Assembly (NCBI GenBank): GCA_934292955.1
Contig: CAKQXZ010000040.1
Coordinates: 1 to 17,540 of the forward strand
DNA length: 17,540 nucleotides
Direction: 5' to 3'
Source of the DNA: an uncultured Clostridia bacterium
GTDB taxonomy: Bacteria; Bacillota_A; Clostridia; Christensenellales; Borkfalkiaceae
Positions within the stretch are counted from its first letter, which is position 1, and every line of letters starts with the position of its first letter. Below are positions 7,455-14,082 of this stretch, one piece after another. The notes under the pieces are model-generated. The model was not told the origin of the DNA. It ran no database searches and saw only the letters and a list, made by a program, of their open reading frames with translations. The position numbers were made by a program, and so were the translations under genes.

Positions 7455-8534
7455 TTATGCCGTTTTCTTTTTGGATTTTCTTTTTGCCGCTATCTTTCTG
7501 AAAGCAACCCAAAGCGTGGGCGACAGGCAGAGAGCAGAGAACAAACCTGAAACAAGACCGAAAATTATGGGCAATACGAATTCCTGAATGGTGGAAACGG
7601 CAAACAATGCGACCGCCACAACCATTATCAACGTGGTTAACGTCGAAAGGAATATCTTCATGAATGAATGTTTAATAGAATAGTTTGCAATTTCAACATC
7701 GGACGCCATTGCGAACGCCGCGTTGTTGGGATTGGTGCATTCTCTGACCTTATCGAATACAACGATGGACGCGTTGATGGAATAACCGATAATCGTTATA
7801 ACCGCAGCGATAAACGTGGAGTTCACGGGAATATTGAATATCGCGGTCAGCGCGATCATTATAGCTACGTCGTGGAGAAGTGCGATTATTGCCGCAAAAC
7901 CGCTAAGGAAGGTAAATCTTATAATGATATATATAAGGATTACGACCAAAGCAACGACCGTTGCCAGAATTGCGGAGTTAAGCAAGGTTTGAGAAGCACT
8001 CGGACCTACGTCGAATATACGGATATATTCGGAACCGTTGGAAGTAGTGAAATTGCTTTTAGCTTCGTCGGGAACGAGTTCGGTTACCTTTTCGACAAGC
8101 TTATCGAAAGTATCGCCCTTAAGCGACTGAATGAACGCGTCGTGCGCTTCGGAAGACGAACCCAAAGGTCCGTTATAAGTCTTATCGTTATAAGTGCCTT
8201 TGAAGTAATAAGTAAGTCTGTAAGAGTAAGTATATCCGCCCGAAGTGGAAGGAGAAACCTGTAATTGATCGGAAATCTTGTAGTTTTCGTCGAGAATAGT
8301 TCTCATTTCCTTGTCGAACTTGGTGCGGAAATCTTCTTCGCCGGCGAAAGAGTCGAGTTCGAATTCGATGGTTGCGCCACCTGTGAAGTCGATACCGAAG
8401 TTCATTACGTTATTGCCCTGCGCCGCGCGAACGATCATCATAACCGCCGCGACAAGGATTATCGCAATAGAAACGAGCGAATACCATTTGGTATGTTCAA
8501 CTATCTTATAATCTTTTTTCATTAACTTATTCAT
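7455..8534 (-). CDS. secF: Protein translocase subunit SecF
   Basis: This 359-residue membrane protein works with SecD to drive late steps of Sec-dependent export using the ion gradient. A first membrane segment lies at about 18-36, followed by the family motif GIDFTGG at 47-53. A large extracytoplasmic domain covers about 55-180 and ends at DVGPSAS (175-181). Five more membrane segments follow, with IGYSINASIVVFDKVRE at 249-265. In this motif the position that is Asp in E. coli SecF (the ND pair) is Ala. The C-terminus is very basic (KRKSKKK). The start ATG overlaps the secD stop by four bases (ATGA), so translation is probably coupled. Confidence 0.94.
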   Translation of the reverse strand: MNKLMKKDYKIVEHTKWYSLVSIAIILVAAVMMIVRAAQGNNVMNFGIDFTGGATIEFELDSFAGEEDFRTKFDKEMRTILDENYKISDQLQVSPSTSGGYTYSYRLTYYFKGTYNDKTYNGPLGSSSEAHDAFIQSLKGDTFDKLVEKVTELVPDEAKSNFTTSNGSEYIRIFDVGPSASQTLLNSAILATVVALVVILIYIIIRFTFLSGFAAIIALLHDVAIMIALTAIFNIPVNSTFIAAVITIIGYSINASIVVFDKVRECTNPNNAAFAMASDVEIANYSIKHSFMKIFLSTLTTLIMVVAVALFAVSTIQEFVLPIIFGLVSGLFSALCLSPTLWVAFRKIAAKRKSKKKTA

Positions 8535-9811
8535 TGAGCGTTACCCCCTTCTCTCTTAAGATTAAGGAATTTCTCTTCGTTGGAAGGAAGCGGCAACAGC
8601 AATCTTACCATCCATCTCGTGAACAGCAAGGACGAAATAAGCGCGATTACGATACCGATAAGCAGCGTGATTGCAAAACCCTTGATCGTACCCGGACAAA
8701 TTATCCAGAGAACGACAGCCGCCAGAATGGTGGTTATGTTGGAGTCGAGTACGGTGACGAGAGCGTGTCTGAAGCCCTGCTTGACAGACGCTTCGACCGT
8801 TTTATCCTTAGCGTATTCTTCGCGGATTCTTTCGAAAATAACGATGTTAGCGTCGACCGCCATACCTATCGAAAGCAGAACGCCCGCAATACCCGGAAGG
8901 GTGAGCTGAACGCCCGGAATGATGGCAAGGAAGAGAATGTATAACAGAACGTATACAAACATAGAAACGACGCCCGCGATACCGAGCCCGCGATAACGGA
9001 CGAGAAGAAGAACGCAGATAAGCGCAAGCCCGATAGCACCCATCATAAGACTGTTGCTTACGGCATTGTCACCGAGCTTGGAACTGATACTTCTCGATTC
9101 GGTAACGGTGTACTTGATAGGAAGTTTACCGCTGTCTATAACGGAAGCGACGTTCAATGCGTCTTCATAGCTTTCGTAGCCCGTAATCTGCGCGGACGAC
9201 TGATTGAGTTCGCCCTGAACGGTAGGCGCCTGTATCTGCGAATCGCCGAGATAAATGTAAAGTTTTTTATCCGAACTGTCGTTATATATCTTTTTGGTTG
9301 CCTGAGCAAATCTTGCGCGACCTTTTGCCGTGAAGTTAAGCACGACGAGATAGCCGCCGTTCTGCGTGTCGTTTGCTACATATGCGCCCGCAATGTGGTC
9401 GGGCCCGTTAAGCCAAACGTAGCCGTCGCCGTCTCTGAAAGTGAGATCGCCGGTCTGACCGATTATTTCAAGAACCGAACCGTCATCGTCTACCTGCGGA
9501 ATTTCTACACGGATCTTATTTCCGTCCTGAACGGAAATGACCGCTTCGGTATATCCCTTTTTGTCAAGTCTGGCTCTGATAATGTCCTGTGCGCTCTTGA
9601 GTACGTTTTCTGCCGTACCCTTAGTGTCTTCAGGCTCCAGAACCACATAGTATCCGCCGGACAAATCGATACCCTTGCCGATCGTGCTGAGAATAGAGTT
9701 ATAATCTTTTACCGAGTTAGGAATAGGGAAACTCGCAAAGGTCATAACGCTAAACAAAGCGATTACGATTGTCAGCAGAGTAAGGATTACGATTGATTTC
9801 CTTTTGCTCAT
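8531..9811 (-). CDS. secD: Protein translocase subunit SecD
   Basis: This 426-residue partner of SecF is in the short Clostridia form, shorter than the E. coli protein of about 615 residues. It has an N-terminal membrane segment (about 7-27), then DLSGGYYVVLE at 49-59, where most SecD proteins have DLxGG. A compact extracytoplasmic P1-type domain runs to about 250, then five membrane segments. The functionally important VDAN stands at 319-322, followed by IVIFERIREE and GTIKGFA at 374-380. The start is fixed by a full AGGAGG (9816-9821). It has its own strong promoter and a terminator separates it from scfB upstream. yajC is not next to it. Confidence 0.95.
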   Translation of the reverse strand: MSKRKSIVILTLLTIVIALFSVMTFASFPIPNSVKDYNSILSTIGKGIDLSGGYYVVLEPEDTKGTAENVLKSAQDIIRARLDKKGYTEAVISVQDGNKIRVEIPQVDDDGSVLEIIGQTGDLTFRDGDGYVWLNGPDHIAGAYVANDTQNGGYLVVLNFTAKGRARFAQATKKIYNDSSDKKLYIYLGDSQIQAPTVQGELNQSSAQITGYESYEDALNVASVIDSGKLPIKYTVTESRSISSKLGDNAVSNSLMMGAIGLALICVLLLVRYRGLGIAGVVSMFVYVLLYILFLAIIPGVQLTLPGIAGVLLSIGMAVDANIVIFERIREEYAKDKTVEASVKQGFRHALVTVLDSNITTILAAVVLWIICPGTIKGFAITLLIGIVIALISSLLFTRWMVRLLLPLPSNEEKFLNLKREGGNAQ

Positions 9812-9850
9812 ATTGCCTCCTGCTTGTAAAAAGCATCCATAGTAACTTGC

Positions 9851-9868
9851 TGCGCGTGAGTGCGCGTG
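9851..9868. repeat. 8-bp direct repeat in the secD leader
   Basis: TGCGCGTG occurs at 9851-9858 and 9861-9868, two bases apart, and adjoins the inverted repeat at the predicted transcription start. It falls inside the secD 5' untranslated region. No function is known to me. Confidence 0.6.
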
Positions 9869-9894
9869 TGCATAATATACTACCGATTATGCAC
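9868..9894 (-). promoter_or_regulatory. Perfect 9-bp inverted repeat at the secD transcription start
   Basis: GTGCATAAT and ATTATGCAC are exact inverse complements with a nine-base spacer. By the usual spacing from the -10 box, position 9894 is the first transcribed base, so the mRNA would begin with this stem-loop. It may be a 5' stabilising hairpin or a DNA operator covering the start site. Confidence 0.65.
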
Positions 9895-9900
9895 TTTGAC

Positions 9901-9929
9901 ATTATATAATGATTAGCGCGATTAGTCAA
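9901..9929 (-). promoter_or_regulatory. Strong sigma-A promoter of secDF
   Basis: Minus strand: -35 TTGACT (9924-9929), 17-base spacer, -10 TATAAT (9901-9906). This differs from consensus at one base in twelve. The leader of about 83 bases carries the inverted repeat and ends in AGGAGG. Confidence 0.9.
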
Positions 9930-9969
9930 TGATTTTTGAGTTATTTTCAAAGATTTTTCGCTTGTTTTC

Positions 9970-10011
9970 AAAAAAAGCGCGGCGACAAAGCCCGTCAGCC
10001 CGCCGTCACGC
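9970..10011 (-). terminator. Intrinsic terminator after scfB
   Basis: CGGCG/CGCCG plus an outer GCG/CGC (three-base bulge) form a GC-rich stem over a 16-base loop, followed on the minus strand by seven T residues. It lies about 20 bases beyond the scfB stop and separates scfB from the secD promoter. Confidence 0.7.
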
Positions 10012-10031
10012 CTGTTTTTTTATAAAAAAAA

Positions 10032-11366
10032 TTATTTTTGCTCTTTTTGTTCCTTTTCGCAAGAGAGAATATGCATCGCGCATTCCGTTCTTGCTTTGAG
10101 CATTTCGCACGTCTGTTTATACGGTATGTTTATATCGCCGTTGAAGGCATAGTTATTCGCCGCGCAACCGCCGCTGCAGTGATATCTTGCAAAACAAGTT
10201 TCGCAGCCTTTTCTTGTAAAGAGCGAACTGTTGCGGAATTTATCGCGGATGGTTTCGTCCAACTTACCTTCGAATACGTTGCCCATTCTGAACTCGGGCT
10301 TATCGGCAAACTGGTGGCATGGATAAATATCCCCGTTGGGCGTAACCGAAAAATATTCGTTGCCCGCCCCGCACGCGTTGACGCGCTTTTGCAGACAAGG
10401 TCCGCCTTCGAGATCTATGCTGAAATGGAAGAAGTGAAAACCTTTGCCGTTCTTTCTGCGTTCGATGTATTCGCGGGCGAGTTTTTTGTATTCTTCCTTA
10501 ATCTGCGGGAGCATATCGTCGGAAATGGCAAGTTCGTGAGTTTTTTCGAGTACGACGGGTTCGAGCGAAATTTCTTTGAAACCGCTGTCCGCCATAAATA
10601 ACACGTCTTTTGCAAAATCGAGATTTTTATTGGTGAACGTGCCGCGTATGTAGTACGATTTATTGCCGCGTTTTGCAACGAAATTCTTGAAATTCTGAAT
10701 TATAACGTCGAAACTGCCCTTGCCGTTGACCGTTTTGCGCACTTCGTCATGCACTTCTTTGCGACCGTCAAGGCTTAAAACGACGTTTTCCATATTTTCG
10801 TTGAGCCAATCCGCGATTTCGCCGCTCAACAAAACGCCGTTAGTGGTCATGGTGAACAAGAACTTTTTGCCGAGTTCCGCCGCCCTTTTGTTGGCGTATT
10901 CGACCGTCTTTTTAACGACTTCGAAGTTCATGAGCGGTTCGCCGCCGAAAAAGTCGGTTTCCAAAATTCTGCGGTCGCCCGAGTTGGCAATAAGAAAATC
11001 TATCGCCTTTTCAGCGACTTCTTCGCTCATAAACGAGCGCGCGCCCTTGAACGAACCGGTGCCCGCAAAGCAATATTTGCAACGCAGATTGCAGTCGTGG
11101 CATATGTGCAGACACAACGCCTTGACGTACTTGCTCTTTGCGGGAACGACGGGATCGTCAGGCTTGAAAAGCACGCCGTTTTGCGCGAGTTCGTCGATTT
11201 CGCTTTCTATTTCTTTGATAACGTCGTCGGAAACGCCGCCGAAATCGTAAGGAATACCCTGCCGTTTGTTTATAACCTGACATGTGAGCGCGTCGCACTT
11301 ATGAAGGCTGCCACTGCCTACGTCATACAAATAATAATCGTCGTCAAAACTGAAACAATGAACCAT
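10032..11366 (-). CDS. scfB: SCIFF peptide maturase, radical SAM/SPASM (CteB-like)
   Basis: This 444-residue radical SAM enzyme is of the family that forms Cys-Thr type thioether crosslinks in SCIFF peptides (C. thermocellum CteB is the studied member). Residues 1-70 resemble the peptide-recognition (PqqD-like) domain. The radical SAM cluster motif is CNLRCKYC (Cys92, Cys96, Cys99), with FFGGEP at 139-144. The SPASM/auxiliary-cluster cysteines follow: Cys324, Cys332, Cys350, Cys388, Cys391, Cys397, Cys401 and Cys420. The precursor gene scfA lies immediately upstream, which fixes the assignment. A terminator-like hairpin lies between them, so the enzyme is probably made at a lower level than the peptide. 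The start follows GGTGA. Confidence 0.95.
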   Translation of the reverse strand: MVHCFSFDDDYYLYDVGSGSLHKCDALTCQVINKRQGIPYDFGGVSDDVIKEIESEIDELAQNGVLFKPDDPVVPAKSKYVKALCLHICHDCNLRCKYCFAGTGSFKGARSFMSEEVAEKAIDFLIANSGDRRILETDFFGGEPLMNFEVVKKTVEYANKRAAELGKKFLFTMTTNGVLLSGEIADWLNENMENVVLSLDGRKEVHDEVRKTVNGKGSFDVIIQNFKNFVAKRGNKSYYIRGTFTNKNLDFAKDVLFMADSGFKEISLEPVVLEKTHELAISDDMLPQIKEEYKKLAREYIERRKNGKGFHFFHFSIDLEGGPCLQKRVNACGAGNEYFSVTPNGDIYPCHQFADKPEFRMGNVFEGKLDETIRDKFRNSSLFTRKGCETCFARYHCSGGCAANNYAFNGDINIPYKQTCEMLKARTECAMHILSCEKEQKEQK

Positions 11367-11405
11367 TTTTTCACCGTAAATCTTTGGTAAACCGCTTTAT
11401 AACGC

Positions 11406-11436
11406 AAAAAAAGTTTTTCCGCTTGGACGGAAAAAC
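11406..11436 (-). terminator. Intrinsic terminator between scfA and scfB
   Basis: A perfect nine-pair stem GTTTTTCCG/CGGAAAAAC (11428-11436 with 11413-11421) closes a six-base loop, followed on the minus strand by seven T residues. It lies before the scfB start with no obvious second promoter after it, so scfB probably depends on read-through. Confidence 0.8.
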
Positions 11437-11460
11437 GATTTTTTACGCAAAATCAATAAG

Positions 11461-11482
11461 AAAACGGAAAAACTTCCGTTTT
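11461..11482 (-). terminator. Second hairpin between scfA and scfB
   Basis: AAAACGGAA/TTCCGTTTT, nine pairs with a four-base loop, followed by a broken T run. It is weaker as a terminator than the next hairpin and may protect the 3' end of a short scfA mRNA. GTTTTTCCG occurs in both hairpins, so alternative pairings between them are possible. Confidence 0.55.
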
Positions 11483-11513
11483 TTCTGCAATAACATGCAA
11501 AAATAACAGCCGA

Positions 11514-11678
11514 TTAGCCGAGAATTTCTTTTTCTTTTCTTTCTCTGGTCTGTTTTTCGCAGGACTGATTGCCTACGGTGCAGCTCGTTTTGCATGCAGA
11601 CTGGCAAGTGCTTCTGCATTCGCCGCATCCGACAACCGATTTTTTAGCAGGTACCGCTATGGTTTTAATTCTTTTCAT
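11514..11678 (-). CDS. scfA: SCIFF (six cysteines in forty-five) ranthipeptide precursor
   Basis: This 54-residue precursor peptide is modified by ScfB. It has the family core CGECRSTCQSACKTSC followed by TVGNQSC: six cysteines at 18, 21, 25, 29, 33 and 40, with threonines at 24, 31 and 34 as possible crosslink partners. The start at 11678 has GGAGG (11685-11689) at correct spacing and gives the usual MKxIKT beginning; an upstream in-frame ATG lacks such a site. It has its own strong promoter. Unlike the common 45-46-residue form, it continues past the last cysteine with a 14-residue, highly charged tail (EKQTRERKEKEILG). The biological role of SCIFF peptides is not firmly known; a signalling role has been proposed. 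Confidence 0.95.
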   Translation of the reverse strand: MKRIKTIAVPAKKSVVGCGECRSTCQSACKTSCTVGNQSCEKQTRERKEKEILG

Positions 11679-11737
11679 AATAAGCCTCCGCATAAAAGCC
11701 GCCGCAATTACGGGCAGCACGCTGAATTTCTTTCGTT

Positions 11738-11766
11738 ATTATACACTATGCGCGATTTTTTTTCAA
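11738..11766 (-). promoter_or_regulatory. Strong sigma-A promoter of scfA
   Basis: Minus strand: -35 TTGAAA (11761-11766), 17-base spacer, -10 TATAAT (11738-11743). This differs from consensus at one base in twelve. The predicted leader is about 53 bases. The -35 box lies just past the stop codon of the membrane-protein gene. Confidence 0.88.
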
Positions 11767-11772
11767 CAATAA

Positions 11773-12147
11773 TCAGGCGTTTTTTTTGAAATTTACGAAA
11801 ATTACCGAAAAAATAAGAGCGAAAACGAGCGTAAAGGCTAAATTTATGAGCGCGGATACAACCGACGGCATTCCGCCGAACGCAACAAACACCAAAAACA
11901 CGCCGAGATACGAAACCACGCCGGCAAGCAGACCTTTTACAAGCGCGCGTTTTCCGTCGGACAGTATGAACGCGCAGACGCCCGCCACCGTAAGTCTTAT
12001 TAAAACGTTGAAAATTTTAACGAGAAGTTCGCTCCCCGCTATCGTCGCTATTCCCGCAAGAATGAGCAGCATTATAAGCGTGACTATAGCCGACGCCGCA
12101 AGAGAGATTATCGCCTTGAACCATATTTTGTTTTTTATTCCCGACAT
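11773..12147 (-). CDS. Small four-helix membrane protein, TIGR04086-like
   Basis: This protein of 124 residues has about four hydrophobic segments (roughly 9-32, 40-60, 67-89 and 94-119), short charged loops and a basic C-terminus (NFKKNA). Length, topology and position directly before scfA match the TIGR04086-type Clostridia membrane protein commonly found next to SCIFF genes; its function is unknown. I chose ATG 12147 (MSGIKNK), which places the first helix correctly. The frame stays open to a TTG at 12219 that has no ribosome-binding site. The site before 12147 (GGGAA) is also weak, so the start is the least certain part. No catalytic motif is visible. Confidence 0.7.
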   Translation of the reverse strand: MSGIKNKIWFKAIISLAASAIVTLIMLLILAGIATIAGSELLVKIFNVLIRLTVAGVCAFILSDGKRALVKGLLAGVVSYLGVFLVFVAFGGMPSVVSALINLAFTLVFALIFSVIFVNFKKNA

Positions 12148-12273
12148 TCTTTTATCGTTCCCGAAATAAGGTATGCAGTAAATAAGACAAATATGCTTTT
12201 TGGTTGAGTTTGCGTTCAACAGACGTTGGCATAGCGGCGTTTTTGACTAATTTTCAAAGCGGAAAAACGGCAT

Positions 12274-12321
12274 AAAAAACGCCGCAAAACAGTCGATAAT
12301 CGACCTATACGGCGGTTTTTG
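12274..12321 (-). terminator. Intrinsic terminator after pyk, containing a 17-mer copy
   Basis: The CGCCG/CGGCG outer stem (12310-12314 with 12280-12284) encloses the inner palindrome GTCGATTATCGAC (12292-12304) and is followed on the minus strand by six T residues. A T run also follows on the plus strand, so it may work both ways. It begins about 20 bases past the pyk stop. Confidence 0.7.
12294..12310 (+). repeat. Dispersed 17-mer, copy D (variant), inside the pyk terminator
   Basis: CGATAATCGACCTATAC, 15 of 17 identical to the exact form. Its palindromic half supplies the inner hairpin of the pyk terminator. Confidence 0.8.
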
Positions 12322-12339
12322 CTATTTTCAGTCTGTAAT

Positions 12340-13746
12340 TTACAGCGTTTCGACGCAGATAAGATTGGTGTTGCCGCTCTTGCCGTTGGGCGAACCGCCG
12401 GTTATGACGATTTTGTCTCCGCGGCTTAAAAATCCGCTCTTTTTGGCGGCAATTTTGGCAAAATAGAACAACACGTCGATAGACCCGTATTCTTCGGCTT
12501 TATAAGGAATTACCCCCCAGCTGAGCGCAAGTTTCTGATATGCGCGCTCGTCGGTCGTAAGACCTATAATAGGGATATTCGGGCGGAAACGCGACACCAT
12601 ACGGGCCGTAGAACCCGTGCGGGTGCAGACGACGATCGCCTTTGCGTCAAGGTCTTTTGCGAGCAGACTTGCCGCGTGCGACAACGCTTCGCCCGGGGTT
12701 TTGATTGCAAAATTATCGATTTGCTGAATGTATTCGACGTGATTTTCGGCGCGTTCTACTATTTTTGCCATAACTTCGACCGAACGCACGGGATAATCGC
12801 CCGCCGCCGTTTCACCCGAAAGCATTACCGCGGAAGTGCCGTCGTAAACGGCATTTGCCACGTCAGAAATTTCCGCTCTCGTAGGTCTGGGATTGTGTAT
12901 CATCGATTCAAGCATTTCGGTTGCGGTGATTACGCGCTTGCCGTAAATTCTGCACTCGTTAATCATATTTTTCTGCACGTCGGGCAGCTCTTCGAAAGGA
13001 ATTTCTACGCCGAGATCGCCGCGGGCAACCATAATTCCGTCGGTTTCTTTCATAATGGACGAAAGATTGTTGACGCCCGTTCTGCTTTCTATTTTGGCAA
13101 TAACTTCTATTTTTTCGCCACCGTTGGCTTTAAGAAAATTCTTTACGTCGATAACGTCCTGCGCGGTAGAAACGAAAGACAACGCGACATAATCGACGCC
13201 CTGCTCTATGCCGAAAAGCAGGTCTTTTTTGTCGTTTTCGGAAAGAAAATCGAGTTCGAGTTGTTTGTCGGGGAAAAACATCGATTTACGTCCCGAAAGT
13301 TCGCCGCCGACTTCTACTATACATTCCACGTCTTTTTCGGTCACGTTATCGACGGTAAAAATCATAAGCCCGTTGTTGAGCAGAATTTTATCACCCTTTT
13401 TCATAACCGACGTGATTTTTTTATACGTTACCGATACGCGCGATTGCGTGCCTTCGATTTCTTCGGGCGTAAAAGAAAATCTGTCGCCTTTTTTGAGTTT
13501 GATTTTACCGTTTTCGAAAGTGCCGATGCGGAATTCGGGTCCTTTTGTGTCGAGCAGAATAGCGATAGGCATTTTCTTTTCTTCGCGAACCTGCTTGACT
13601 ATGGCTATTCTTGCGGCATGTTCTTCGTGCGTGCCGTGCGAAAAGTTGAGCCTTGCGACGTTCATGCCCGCGTCCGCCATAGCGGAAACGGTCTTATAGT
13701 CGCACGAAGAAGGTCCCAGCGTACAGATGATCTTTGTTTTTTTCAT
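12340..13746 (-). CDS. pyk: Pyruvate kinase
   Basis: This 468-residue protein catalyses phosphoenolpyruvate plus ADP to pyruvate plus ATP, the last step of glycolysis. It contains LDTKGPEFR at 65-73, catalytic Lys218 in IAKIESRTG, ARGDLGVEIP at 241-250 with the metal ligand Asp244, and ATEMLESM at 275-282. Glu71 stands at the position that marks the potassium-dependent type. It lacks the PEP-utiliser-like extra C-terminal domain of the Bacillus enzyme. The start at 13746 is supported by GGAG five bases upstream and by the usual beginning MKKTKIICTLGPSS; a longer in-frame start at 13809 is unlikely. It is a single-gene unit with its own promoter, a 165-base leader and a terminator. Confidence 0.96.
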   Translation of the reverse strand: MKKTKIICTLGPSSCDYKTVSAMADAGMNVARLNFSHGTHEEHAARIAIVKQVREEKKMPIAILLDTKGPEFRIGTFENGKIKLKKGDRFSFTPEEIEGTQSRVSVTYKKITSVMKKGDKILLNNGLMIFTVDNVTEKDVECIVEVGGELSGRKSMFFPDKQLELDFLSENDKKDLLFGIEQGVDYVALSFVSTAQDVIDVKNFLKANGGEKIEVIAKIESRTGVNNLSSIMKETDGIMVARGDLGVEIPFEELPDVQKNMINECRIYGKRVITATEMLESMIHNPRPTRAEISDVANAVYDGTSAVMLSGETAAGDYPVRSVEVMAKIVERAENHVEYIQQIDNFAIKTPGEALSHAASLLAKDLDAKAIVVCTRTGSTARMVSRFRPNIPIIGLTTDERAYQKLALSWGVIPYKAEEYGSIDVLFYFAKIAAKKSGFLSRGDKIVITGGSPNGKSGNTNLICVETL

Positions 13747-13857
13747 AATATCTCCGTGATCCCGATATTTTTGTACATCCGCCGAAAACACGCGTTCGAT
13801 ATAAAACATTTTCGGTTACGAAGTAAATATCGGATAAAAAATTAATCGCAAATAGTT

Positions 13858-13878
13858 TTTATAAGCAAAGCCTATAAA
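13858..13878 (-). promoter_or_regulatory. Hairpin in the pyk leader
   Basis: TTTATAGGC and GCTTATAAA pair over nine positions (one G-U) with a TTT loop, about 35 bases after the predicted transcription start and 110 before the ATG. No T run follows, so it is not a terminator. It does not match a riboswitch class that I recognise. Confidence 0.45.
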
Positions 13879-13917
13879 CGAAACCTTGCCGACAAAATTG
13901 CCGCAATTTACAACTAT

Positions 13918-13946
13918 ATTATATATTCGCGCGGTTGATTTTGCAA
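13918..13946 (-). promoter_or_regulatory. Sigma-A promoter of pyk
   Basis: Minus strand: -35 TTGCAA (13941-13946), 17-base spacer, -10 TATAAT (13918-13923). An AT-rich run with phased A/T tracts lies upstream. Confidence 0.75.
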
Positions 13947-14047
13947 GTAAAATAAAGTTACATAAAAAAGTTTGATTGTAAAAAAAAGTTTTACTTTAGG
14001 TATAAAAAAGACACAATACCCCCGCCGAAAACACGCCCGAATACAGC

Positions 14048-14072
14048 AAAAAAATCGACCTATAGGTCGATT
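14048..14072 (-). terminator. Intrinsic terminator after sigG, formed by repeat copy E
   Basis: Positions 14053-14072 are a perfect 20-bp palindrome, AATCGACCTATAGGTCGATT, and on the minus strand it runs into seven T residues. It begins only 10 bases after the sigG stop codon. The palindrome is an extension of the dispersed 17-mer. Confidence 0.8.
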
Positions 14073-14076
14073 ATCG
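14060..14076 (-). repeat. Dispersed 17-mer, copy E (variant), in the sigG terminator
   Basis: CTATAGGTCGATTATCG on the plus strand, 16 of 17 identical to the exact form. It is followed by GCATATTT, as is copy C in recJ. The A-to-G change makes the upstream half self-complementary and so produces the terminator stem. Confidence 0.85.
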
Positions 14077-14082
14077 CATATT

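Larger units (their letters stand above)
13747..14082 (-). other. 336-base pyk upstream region
   Basis: No gene is apparent in this AT-rich stretch. Reading towards pyk it holds the sigG terminator with repeat copy E, long T and A runs (13950-14020), the pyk promoter, and a 165-base leader with a hairpin at 13858-13878. A 14-bp direct repeat (13779-13792 and 14032-14045) is present but could be chance. Confidence 0.7.

Noticed and set aside
7787..7795. CGATAATCG within secF, resembling the core of the dispersed repeat
   Set aside because: The match stops at nine bases and encodes the conserved ITIIGYS part of SecF, so coding constraint explains it. A similar eight-base match at 380-388 in rpsO encodes the conserved LLDYL.
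12148..12219. TTG start for the small membrane protein
   Set aside because: The TTG at 12219 lacks a ribosome-binding site and would add an unrelated polar segment before the first helix.
13747..13809. Longer pyruvate kinase start (21 extra residues)
   Set aside because: The ATG at 13809 has no ribosome-binding site, while 13746 has GGAG at correct spacing and gives the family's usual N-terminus.
12676..13845. A 389-codon open frame on the plus strand opposite pyk
   Set aside because: It is antisense to a highly conserved pyruvate kinase, has an aromatic/basic composition typical of antisense frames and no recognisable domain. I treat it as a shadow frame.
13779..14045. 14-bp exact direct repeat CCGCCGAAAACACG flanking the pyk upstream region
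   Set aside because: About one such pair is expected by chance in a window of this size, and the motif uses common base combinations here. No flanking target duplication or element was seen.
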